Of a stretch of 64,000 nucleotides of DNA, positions 19,781 through 28,397 are shown piece after piece. This stretch comes from Planctomycetota bacterium (lineage in GTDB: Bacteria; Planctomycetota; Phycisphaerae; Phycisphaerales; UBA1924). The position numbers were made by a program, and so were the translations under genes. The notes under the pieces were generated by a model. That model saw only the letters and a list, made by a program, of their open reading frames with translations, was not told the origin of the DNA and searched no databases. Location of the stretch: assembly GCA_020831805.1 (NCBI GenBank), contig JAFIFX010000010.1, positions 1-64,000 of the forward strand, given 5' to 3'. Numbering within the stretch: the first letter of the stretch is position 1; every line of letters starts with the position of its first letter.

Positions 19781-21430
19781 ATGTGTTTGAAGCAGAGTCG
19801 GTTCGCAGTGTTGGCAGTGTTGGTGTGCATGGTTCAGGTTGCTTGGACACAGGAGTGCGAGTGGGAAACGTTAGGCCAGGGGGTTAACGGTGATGTCTTT
19901 GTCCTAGGGGTGTTCGATTATGGGTCGGGTCCAGCGATTTATGCTGGGGGAAACTTCACGCAAGCCGGCGGTAGCCCCGCAAGTCGCATTGCACGCTGGG
20001 ACGGGGAATCTTGGTCACCATTGGGTGCGGGGATGAGTGCAGGCACGGTCTATGCATTAGCAGTTTTCGATGACGGCACGGGTCCAGCTTTGTATGCGGG
20101 TGGCGAGTTTACTGTCGCCAGCGGTCAGGTCGTTAACTACATCGCGAAATGGGATGGCAGCAACTGGTCGCCTCTGACTGGGAGTTTAGGTACGGGTACG
20201 AACGGCCGTGTGAAAGCATTGACAGTCTTCGACGACGGCACCGGCGCAGCTTTGTACGCTGGGGGTGTGTTTGCTCTCGCTGGTGGGCAGGTGGTAAGTC
20301 GCATCGCCAAATGGGATGGCACAGACTGGTCACCATTGTTCGGGCCTTCTGGCACGGGACTCAACGGCCTCGTCGAGGCCCTCACAGTCTTCGATGATGG
20401 CACGGGTGAGGGACTTTACGCCGGTGGTCTTTTTACTAGTGCTGGCGGGACGACAGTAAACCGTATTGCCAAGTGGGATGGTACAGATTGGACGCCCTTG
20501 ACTGGGCCAAATGGTACGGGTGTGAATAGCCAAGTTCTGGCAATGACAGTTTTCGATGATGGTACAGGTGAGGCCCTATATGTGGGCGGCTTCTTCCTTG
20601 CCGCCGGCGGGCAGACGGTTAACCGTATCGCGAAATGGGACGGTAGTAACTGGTCGCCGTTGATTGGACTCGGTAGTACTGGAGTGAGTGATGCAGTTCG
20701 GACTCTGACTGTATTCGATAATGGAGCGAGTAGAGCACTGTATGCAGGTGGTGCATTCTTTCTGGCTGGCGGGCAGACGGTTAATCGCATTGCTAAGTGG
20801 GACGGCGCGGCGTGGTCTGCCCTCACTGATTCCGTTGGGACCGGAGTAAATGGCTTGGTTGAGGCCCTCACGGTCCTGGGCAATGGAACCGATGCTAAAC
20901 TTTTTGTGGGTGGTCAGTTCACTACAGCTGCTGGACAAAACGCTAACCACATTGCAGCCTGGCGCTGCACAATCACCTGTAACCCTGCTCCTGCAATCGT
21001 AGTAGGGCCCCAGGACCAGGTGCTTCAAGCAGGTGACACACTCATCCTGCTTACCGGCACAGTTGGGCAACAGCCACTAATGCATCAGTGGTTTCACGAT
21101 GGGTTTGTGGTGATGAATGATGGTCGCATCTCAGGTGCTACCACGCCGACACTGATCGTGACCGAAGTTACGCCCGCAGATTCAGGTGTGTATGAACTTG
21201 TCGTCAGCGACAACTGCAGCGATAAAGTTTCAGCATCAGCGGTTGTGGCCGTTGAAGTACCATGTCACGCCGATCTCGACGACAACGGCGTGTTAAATTT
21301 TTTCGACATCGCCGCATTCCTTGCGTACTACCAGATCCAAGATCCCATCGCCGACTGGAACGGTGACGGACTATTCAACTTCTTCGACTTCGCAGCCTAT
21401 CTCGACGCGTTCAACGCGGGGTGCCCCTGA
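19781..21430 (+). CDS. seven-repeat beta-propeller-like protein with Ig-like domain and GC-type dockerin; lower GC than neighbours
   Basis: seven ~50-aa repeats xxVFDDGTGxALYAGGxFxxAGGQxVNRIAKWDGxxWSPL; Ig-like domain; dockerin ...NAGCP. Confidence 0.88.
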   Translation: MCLKQSRFAVLAVLVCMVQVAWTQECEWETLGQGVNGDVFVLGVFDYGSGPAIYAGGNFTQAGGSPASRIARWDGESWSPLGAGMSAGTVYALAVFDDGTGPALYAGGEFTVASGQVVNYIAKWDGSNWSPLTGSLGTGTNGRVKALTVFDDGTGAALYAGGVFALAGGQVVSRIAKWDGTDWSPLFGPSGTGLNGLVEALTVFDDGTGEGLYAGGLFTSAGGTTVNRIAKWDGTDWTPLTGPNGTGVNSQVLAMTVFDDGTGEALYVGGFFLAAGGQTVNRIAKWDGSNWSPLIGLGSTGVSDAVRTLTVFDNGASRALYAGGAFFLAGGQTVNRIAKWDGAAWSALTDSVGTGVNGLVEALTVLGNGTDAKLFVGGQFTTAAGQNANHIAAWRCTITCNPAPAIVVGPQDQVLQAGDTLILLTGTVGQQPLMHQWFHDGFVVMNDGRISGATTPTLIVTEVTPADSGVYELVVSDNCSDKVSASAVVAVEVPCHADLDDNGVLNFFDIAAFLAYYQIQDPIADWNGDGLFNFFDFAAYLDAFNAGCP

Positions 21431-21618
21431 ACCTTGTGGTCGCGCAGCGATCCGCACAAAGACCTTCCCTTTTTGTTTCGCTCGGTCTGTCGGGATCCCA
21501 GCCGCTTCCATCGGGCGTGGTGGGGTGTTGATCGGTTGCGGGCCGGAAACTTGCCGATCTGGGCTTGCGGGCGCGGCGGGATGTGGTACGCTCGTGGGAT
21601 CTGGGGAGGTACCGCGGT

Positions 21619-23502
21619 ATGAAGGTTTGGTGGGGGGTTTCGGTGTTCGCGCTGGCGAGCTTCGCGTCCGCGCAGGTTTCCACGCCGCTCGTGGTCAAGC
21701 AGGTCGCGGCGCCGCCGTCGGACATTGAGACGGGCGTGGTCGTGCTGCCGGATCCGGCGGAGCGCGGCGTGGCGTCGCGTTCGGCGCTGCTGGAGGTGGA
21801 CCTGATCGAGGACCCCGCCACGGGCCGCTGGTCGTGGTCAGCGGGGGTGTCGGTGGGGGCGCGAGGGGCACAGGTGGCGTTTCTGCCGTCGATCGGGGCG
21901 TCCTGGTCGGCGCGGATCGTGTCACCGGGCGGCCGCGCGGCCGACGCGGACGGGGCGGATGTGGCCGAGGGGGCCGGGGGGGTCTGGCACGATCGCGAGC
22001 GTCTGGCGTGGAGCGGGAGCGAGCGGCTGTTCGACGCGCTCGCCATCGACGGCGCGGAACAGGGCGATTGGCGGATCGAGATCGAATCGGACCGGGGTGT
22101 GAACGGGTTTGTGCTCGTGGCGACGGATGGCGAGGTGGAGCTTTACACGCACCGGGATTCGTACAGCGCGCTCGCGGGCGAACCGGTTCGGCTGTTCGCT
22201 TCGTTCAGCGACGGCTCGCGCCCGCGCGGGCTTCACGCGTCGGTGCGTGCTCCGAGCGGGGCGAGCTTCGCGGTGCGGGGTGATCCGGCGTCTGGGCTGC
22301 TGTCGTTCACGCCGGACGAGCCAGGGGCGTACGCCGTGCGGGTCGAGGCCGAGGGCGTCGATGCGGCGGGGGACCGGTTCGTGCTGACGACGCAGCACCT
22401 GGTGGATGTGGCCGAGCCCGCGGATCCGCTTGGCGGGGTGCGGGTGGACACGGGCGACGAACGGGTGGTTTTCGAGTTCCAAGCGCAGTCCGGAGACCGG
22501 CGCGTGATCCTGGCGAGCGAGGTGTGGGGCGAGCGGGACGGCGCGATGGTGCCGGTGTGCTGGCTGGCGCGGGTGTGCGGGTCGGCGCGGTCGCTGGCGA
22601 TGGACACGCGTTGGCTTTCGATGGCCGGGGTCGATCCCGCGACCGTCGAGCTGCGCCGCACCCGGGTGCACGATGTGAATTCGATGAACCTGCTCGAGCT
22701 GGTCGAGCGGATGCCGGCGCCGGCGGCGGGGGTCGCGTTACCCCCGGCGCCCGATGCGCCGACGCGGGACATGCTGGTTTCCGCCTCGCCGGAAGCGGTG
22801 CTGACGCCGCTCGATCCGGGCCGCGGCGTGCTGCTGCCTCCGGGGCACCGGCTGCTGCTCGTGCACGGGTACTGCGCTCCCGGGAATCCCTTCCCGACGG
22901 CGCACTTCAGCGGCTCGTACGCAGCATTCAATGACCCGGGCGCGAACCGCTCGCACGACGAGTTCGCGCTGGAGATCCTGGCGCAGACGGCGCAGATGAA
23001 GTCGTTCGGCGTGGCGGCCCACTCGCAGGGCTCGCTCGCGTCGCTGCATCTCTATAACTTCTACTTCAGCGGCATGGACTGGGCGCGGGGGGCGCGCCTG
23101 ATCCAGACGGTCGGCGCGCCGTACCAGGGCACGCCGCTGGCGGGCCTCGGCGCGGTGTTGGGCGATGTCTTCGGGGTCGGATGCGGGGTGAACCCGAACC
23201 TGACCTATCTCGGGGCCGCGGCGTGGCTGTCGACGATCCCGACTTCGTCTCGCCAGAATGTGTGGTACTGGCGGACGACCTTCGAGGTCCGGCCCTTCGT
23301 GGTCAACTACTGCAGTCTGATCACGAGAGCGCTGCTGAACGCCCCGGAGGACGGCGTGGTGGAGGCGGCGGCCGGCGTGCTGCCGGGTGCGACGAACATG
23401 GGACTGAAGGAGGGCTGGTGTCACACCAACGACATGCGCGATCCCCAGCAGACGCGGGACGCCCAACGCAACGCGCAGATCAACCAGACGGCACGGCGGT
23501 GA
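21619..23502 (+). CDS. secreted alpha/beta-hydrolase-like protein (conditioned-medium-factor-like), no dockerin
   Basis: signal peptide; HRLLLVHGYCAPGNPFPTAHFSG, FGVAAHSQGSLASLHLYNFY nucleophile-elbow-like GxSxG variant AHSQG. Confidence 0.65.
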   Translation: MKVWWGVSVFALASFASAQVSTPLVVKQVAAPPSDIETGVVVLPDPAERGVASRSALLEVDLIEDPATGRWSWSAGVSVGARGAQVAFLPSIGASWSARIVSPGGRAADADGADVAEGAGGVWHDRERLAWSGSERLFDALAIDGAEQGDWRIEIESDRGVNGFVLVATDGEVELYTHRDSYSALAGEPVRLFASFSDGSRPRGLHASVRAPSGASFAVRGDPASGLLSFTPDEPGAYAVRVEAEGVDAAGDRFVLTTQHLVDVAEPADPLGGVRVDTGDERVVFEFQAQSGDRRVILASEVWGERDGAMVPVCWLARVCGSARSLAMDTRWLSMAGVDPATVELRRTRVHDVNSMNLLELVERMPAPAAGVALPPAPDAPTRDMLVSASPEAVLTPLDPGRGVLLPPGHRLLLVHGYCAPGNPFPTAHFSGSYAAFNDPGANRSHDEFALEILAQTAQMKSFGVAAHSQGSLASLHLYNFYFSGMDWARGARLIQTVGAPYQGTPLAGLGAVLGDVFGVGCGVNPNLTYLGAAAWLSTIPTSSRQNVWYWRTTFEVRPFVVNYCSLITRALLNAPEDGVVEAAAGVLPGATNMGLKEGWCHTNDMRDPQQTRDAQRNAQINQTARR

Positions 23503-24200
23503 GGCTCCTCGGCGCCGTGCTGCTGTGCCTCTCCGCCTCGGCCGGCGCGTCGGGGAGCGATGCGTGCGCCACGACGCCCGTCGCCATCCCGGACTTCAAC
23601 GCGCAGGGGGTGGTCGCGCCGATCGTGGTCGACGCGGGCCCGGGCCTGGTCGTCGAGACGATCACGGTGCATCTCGGGATCACGCACCCGTGGGTCGGCG
23701 ATCTGGTCGTCACGCTCGAGTCGCCCTCCGGGGAGGTCGTGGCGCTGCTGGACCGGCCCGGCATTCCCAGCACGGGTTTCCCAGGCCCGTTCGGCTGCGG
23801 CGGGCGGGACATCAACGCGATCTTCGCCGATGATGCGTCGGTCGCCGCGGAGGACATCTGCTCCTATGCCGCCCGCCCGGTGATCACCGGCACCGTTCGA
23901 CCGAACGGGTCGCTGAGCGCGTTCCACGGCCAGCCGGCCTCGGGGACCTGGCTGCTGCGGCTGTACGACCTCCAGTCGTACGATGTGGGCACCCTGACCC
24001 AGGCGTGCCTGCAGATCACGACGGCGCCCGCTTGCCCGGCGGACATCAACGGGGACGGAAAGCTCAACTTCTTCGACTTCGCCGCGTTCATCACACTGTT
24101 CAACGCGGGCGATCCCGCGGCGGACATCAACGGGGATGGGGAACTGAACTTCTTCGATGTGGCGGCCTACCTGAACCTGTTCAACGCGGGGTGCCCCTGA
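23499..24200 (+). CDS. proprotein-convertase P-domain protein with GC-type dockerin
   Basis: GTG start overlapping previous stop by 4 nt; ITVHLGITHPWVGDLVVTLESPSGEVVALLDRPG ... LSAFHGQPASGTWLLRLYDLQSYDVGTL; dockerin ...NAGCP. Confidence 0.85.
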   Translation: MRLLGAVLLCLSASAGASGSDACATTPVAIPDFNAQGVVAPIVVDAGPGLVVETITVHLGITHPWVGDLVVTLESPSGEVVALLDRPGIPSTGFPGPFGCGGRDINAIFADDASVAAEDICSYAARPVITGTVRPNGSLSAFHGQPASGTWLLRLYDLQSYDVGTLTQACLQITTAPACPADINGDGKLNFFDFAAFITLFNAGDPAADINGDGELNFFDVAAYLNLFNAGCP

Positions 24201-24385
24201 TCGGGGGCGGGCGGGCGAGGATCGTGGGGGTTTCTTCCTTGGGTGTGCCCCGTCGTCTGTTCAGAAAAGTCACATTTTAGGAATTTTCCCGATTCCGGTT
24301 TGGTCGGGGAGGTGGTAGTCTGTTGCTTGATGACCCCCGGGCGGCGGTGTGCCGCCCGTTTTCGACCCAAGGAGGAGAAGATCCC

Positions 24386-25711
24386 ATGACCATTCGCACC
24401 CTCGGCGCCCTGGCGGGCGTCGCGTTGTCCGCCGCCGGTGTTGCCGCCGCCCCTGTCTGGTCGACCGACCTGGGCGATCCGGGCCTGAGCGGCTCGTATG
24501 TCGCCTCGTTCGCCGTGCATGATGACGGCTCCGGTGAGGCGTTGTACGCCACCGGCCAGTTCTCGATCCCCGGCGTGCCGGGCGGCTCGAACCTCGCCCG
24601 CTGGAACGGCAGCGCATGGGAGGCGGTCGGCGGCGGGCTGCAGGCGCAGTACTCCAACGCCATGGCCACCTTCCAGGGCGACCTGATCCTCGCGGGCTAC
24701 TTCGACACCGCCGGCAATGTCCCCGGCACGGCGAAGCTGGCGCGTTGGGACGGGCAGAACTGGAACAGCATGGACGCCCAGGCCGAGTCGTTCCTCAACT
24801 CGATGTGGGACATTGCGGTGCACGACGACGGCTCGGGTGAGGCGCTGTACATCGCGGGCAACTATGTCAATCTCAACGGGCAGACCGGCCTGGACCACAT
24901 CGCCCGCTGGGACGGGGAGAACTACACCGCCGTCGGCGGGACCATCGGTGGGGCCGTGCCGCTGATCGTGCTCGACATCCATTCCGCGGACCTGGGCGAC
25001 GGCGCGAAGCTGTACGCCGGGGGCCGGTTTCTGACCATCGGCGGCGTGCCCGCGCTGAACATCGCGGTGTGGGACGGGCAGGGCTGGTCGGACCTGGCCG
25101 GCGGGCTGACCCGTCCGTCCGGGTTCACGCAGGTGCTGCACATGGTCGACTGGGACGGCGATCTGTATGTCGGCGGGCGGTTCGAGATCGCCGGCGGCGC
25201 GCCGGTGTCACGGAACATCGCCCGCTGGGACGGCAGCGCGTGGCACTCCGTCGGCGCGGGCTTTGACGGGGATGTGCAGGAGCTGGCCGTGTTTGATGAC
25301 GGCAGCGGCGAGACGCTGTACGCCATGGGCAACTTCAACAACTCCGGCTCGACGCCCACCCCGCGCATCGCCAAGTGGAACGGCACGAGCTGGGAGGCTG
25401 TCGGGGCCGGCGCCAACGGCAATGTCTTCGGCGCGATCGTCTACGACCTGGGCGACGGCCCGGCTCTGCACATGGGCGGCGGGTTCAGCTCGGTGGACGG
25501 ACAGGTCTCCAACCGGGTCGTCTCGCTGCTGGCGGACGCCGGCTGCCCGGCGGACCTGACCGGCGACGGCCAGCTGAACTTCTTCGATGTGGCGGCGTTT
25601 CTTGATCTCTACAACGCGAGCGACCCCGGCGCGGACTGGAACAACGACGGGCTGATCAACTTCTTCGACCTGGCGGCGTATCTGGACGATTTCAACGCCG
25701 GCTGCCCGTGA
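24386..25711 (+). CDS. seven-repeat beta-propeller-like protein with GC-type dockerin
   Basis: RBS ggaggag; repeats LYAGGRFxxIGG..NIAxWDGxxWxxxG; dockerin ...NAGCP. Confidence 0.88.
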   Translation: MTIRTLGALAGVALSAAGVAAAPVWSTDLGDPGLSGSYVASFAVHDDGSGEALYATGQFSIPGVPGGSNLARWNGSAWEAVGGGLQAQYSNAMATFQGDLILAGYFDTAGNVPGTAKLARWDGQNWNSMDAQAESFLNSMWDIAVHDDGSGEALYIAGNYVNLNGQTGLDHIARWDGENYTAVGGTIGGAVPLIVLDIHSADLGDGAKLYAGGRFLTIGGVPALNIAVWDGQGWSDLAGGLTRPSGFTQVLHMVDWDGDLYVGGRFEIAGGAPVSRNIARWDGSAWHSVGAGFDGDVQELAVFDDGSGETLYAMGNFNNSGSTPTPRIAKWNGTSWEAVGAGANGNVFGAIVYDLGDGPALHMGGGFSSVDGQVSNRVVSLLADAGCPADLTGDGQLNFFDVAAFLDLYNASDPGADWNNDGLINFFDLAAYLDDFNAGCP

Positions 25712-25754
25712 TCTGGGCCGGCTGCCGCAGGAACATGCTGAACGGTCCCTTTGA

Positions 25755-25780
25755 AGCCCCTCCGGATGGAGGGGCTTTTT
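25755..25780 (+). terminator. intrinsic terminator
   Basis: agcccctcc-ggat-ggaggggct-ttttt. Confidence 0.85.
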
Positions 25781-25905
25781 CGTGTGGGTGTGAAAAAAGT
25801 GGGGGAGGGGGGTGAATTTGCGTGAGGAGTTTCGCTCGATCGATTAGATTGATCCGCCGGCGTTCGCCGGTTGGGATCGAGCATCATCCTTTCGTGGGGA
25901 GCGCC

Positions 25906-28164
25906 ATGTTCAAACTCGGGAATCTGTCGCTGTACGCGGCGTTGCTGGCGGCGGTCGTGTTTTCCGGCGCGGCGTTCGGGCAGCCGGATCGTCTGCTGGA
26001 CACGCAAACCGGCTGGGGTTACCTCTACGGGGCGACGACCTCGCAGGTGAACGCGCTGGCGGCCAACAACCAGCGGGTGTTCAACATCGAACGGGTCGGC
26101 CCGAACAGCTACGACGCGGTCGCGGTGAGCAACTCGGGGCCGTACGCGGTCAGCGGGTCCCAGGTGACCTTCGCTCTCACGCAGACCGGGCTGAACTCGC
26201 TGATCAACGGCCAGAACCGGCGGATCATCGACCTGGAGGCGTACGACAACAACGGCGTGGAGAACTTCGCCGTGGTGTCGGTGCCCAACTCCGGCGCGAC
26301 GGCGGCGGGGTGGGGGTACCTTGTGCGGGCCAGCCAGTCGGACATCAACAGCTGGATCGCCAACTCGAACCCGCCGCTGCGACTGATCGATCTCGACACC
26401 TACCGGCTGGGCGGCACGAAGTACTACACCGCGGTGGCGGTGAACAACACCGGTTCCAACCAGGCCAACTGGTCGTACCACTGGGGGCGCACGGCGGCGC
26501 AGGTGACCGATCTGCTGACCGCGAACAACGCCCGCCTGGTGGACATCTCGATCGAGCGTCAGCCTTCGATCCTCAATCCCACGACGCTGTTCAATGTGAT
26601 CATGGTTCACAATGCGTCGGGCGCGGGCTGGTGGTACTCGAGCCTGAGTTCGGCGCAGGTGGACTCCCTGCTGAGCCAGAACGGGTCGCGCCTGACGGCC
26701 ATGACGCGGTACACCGACGCACTGGGTTTTACCCGGTTCGCCGTGGCCATGGTGGACAACATCAACCCGGAATCAAGGCGGGTCCGCGACATCATGACCG
26801 CGCGCTCGGAACTGAGTGATGATGATCAAGCCATCATCGGATTCCGGGCCAAGCAGGTCGGCGGTCCGGTGCTGACCAATCTGAACGATCAGTTCGCGTT
26901 TGAGCCGGCGAGCGCCATCAAGATCCTGCATAGCGCCCGCGCGATGCGCGGCGTCCAGCTCGGGCTCGAATCGCTCGACAGCCTCGTGTCGCTGAACACC
27001 ACGACGAACGTGAGTAACTCGTGCCCGTGGTCCGTGCCGGTCACATTCACGACATTGGAAACGACCATTCAAGAGACCATGCTCAACAGTTCCAACCACC
27101 ACACCGAGGCGCTGCTCCAGCGGTACGGTCGGGAAACACTCAACGCATTCGCATCCAGCTATGGCCTGACCAACACCTACCTGCACGAGAATCACACCAT
27201 CGGGTGCTGCGGTCCGACCGTGGCCGACTTCAACCGCCTGACCGCCAACGACGCGGTGCTGTTCTATGAGCGGATCGCGGATGGCACGATTCTCGACGAG
27301 TTCCACCGGTACGAGCTCTACCGACTCATGACAAGCCACATGGATGGTACCCGCGACCCATGGTTGAGCCAATTGGTGCGGGCGGAGGCGGCATCGACAA
27401 ACCTGTCATCAGGCGAGATCGAGGCATTCCTCGATGAACTCGAAGCGGCTGTGAAGAACGGCGGGTACTTCTGTGGTGGCACCCTCGGGAGGTATCGCAG
27501 CATCGCGGGGTGGATCCGGATCCCTTTCCGCTCTTCGGGCCCGTTATTCACCCCGTTCGCCCGGGAATACTCCACGGCCATGTTCCTTCACGGCGCTCGG
27601 CATGACACTTTTTATACTCACAATTGGATCGATAGGGTAAACTGGGAGCAGGTCCGGATCCCCATCCGCCAGGCGCTGCAGTCGTGGGACGCCGCCTGCG
27701 ATCCGGACGCGATCCTGAGCCATCCCCAGAGCATCTCCGTGCCGCAGGGCGGCGCCGCCCAGTTCGCCGCGACCCACACCACGCCGGTGGGCGGTCGGAC
27801 CTACCGCTGGCAGTACTTCAACGGTTTCTTCGCCGTGGACCTGTTCGACGACGGCCGGATCTCCGGCGCGGACACCCCGAACCTGACCATCAACGGCGTC
27901 ACGACCGCGGACATGGGCCAGTACCGCCTGGTCATCACCAAGCCCTGCGGCGAGACCGAGTCGAACCCGGCTTTCCTGACCGTGACCGCGTCCTGCCTGG
28001 CGGACTTCGACGGCAACGGCGTGCTGAACTTCTTCGACTTCGCGGCGTTCATCGCGGCGTACAACGCCCAGGACCCCGCGGCCGATCTGGCGGCGCCGTT
28101 CGGGGTGCTGAACTTCTTCGATGTCAGTGCGTTCGTGAGCCTGTACAACCAGGGCTGCCCGTAA
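25906..28164 (+). CDS. tandem-repeat (BTRD1/polyglycine-hydrolase-like) plus beta-lactamase-fold serine hydrolase-like domain, Ig-like domain and GC-type dockerin
   Basis: repeats xxVxNxGxxxxxWxYxxGxTxxQVxxLxxxNxxRLVDI; FEPASAIKILH (SxxK-like); ends ...NQGCP. Confidence 0.75.
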   Translation: MFKLGNLSLYAALLAAVVFSGAAFGQPDRLLDTQTGWGYLYGATTSQVNALAANNQRVFNIERVGPNSYDAVAVSNSGPYAVSGSQVTFALTQTGLNSLINGQNRRIIDLEAYDNNGVENFAVVSVPNSGATAAGWGYLVRASQSDINSWIANSNPPLRLIDLDTYRLGGTKYYTAVAVNNTGSNQANWSYHWGRTAAQVTDLLTANNARLVDISIERQPSILNPTTLFNVIMVHNASGAGWWYSSLSSAQVDSLLSQNGSRLTAMTRYTDALGFTRFAVAMVDNINPESRRVRDIMTARSELSDDDQAIIGFRAKQVGGPVLTNLNDQFAFEPASAIKILHSARAMRGVQLGLESLDSLVSLNTTTNVSNSCPWSVPVTFTTLETTIQETMLNSSNHHTEALLQRYGRETLNAFASSYGLTNTYLHENHTIGCCGPTVADFNRLTANDAVLFYERIADGTILDEFHRYELYRLMTSHMDGTRDPWLSQLVRAEAASTNLSSGEIEAFLDELEAAVKNGGYFCGGTLGRYRSIAGWIRIPFRSSGPLFTPFAREYSTAMFLHGARHDTFYTHNWIDRVNWEQVRIPIRQALQSWDAACDPDAILSHPQSISVPQGGAAQFAATHTTPVGGRTYRWQYFNGFFAVDLFDDGRISGADTPNLTINGVTTADMGQYRLVITKPCGETESNPAFLTVTASCLADFDGNGVLNFFDFAAFIAAYNAQDPAADLAAPFGVLNFFDVSAFVSLYNQGCP

Positions 28165-28237
28165 GGGACGGTTCCGGCGGAGAACCGCCGGGGCAGGGTG
28201 CGTACTGCGATCGCATTCTCAAATCTGAGCCGAACGG

Positions 28238-28267
28238 AAGGCCACACCTGTTTGGGTGTGGCCTTTT
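28238..28267 (+). terminator. intrinsic terminator
   Basis: aaggccacacc-tgttt-gggtgtggcctt-ttc. Confidence 0.85.
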
Positions 28268-28397
28268 CATTTTGGCGTTCCGGTTGGCCGGGAGGGGGAA
28301 AAGCACTTGGGGAATTTTTTTGTTTCTGGTACGCTGGCATCGGTCTGGGCGGCGGATCGGGTCCGGCCGCACAGACTTTCTCGAGAGGGGTTCATAC

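Noticed and set aside
27684-28397. N-terminal extension of the 987-aa ORF 27684-30647
   Set aside because: It reads an alternative frame of the upstream paralogue; the real start is ATG 28398 with signal peptide and a terminator before it.
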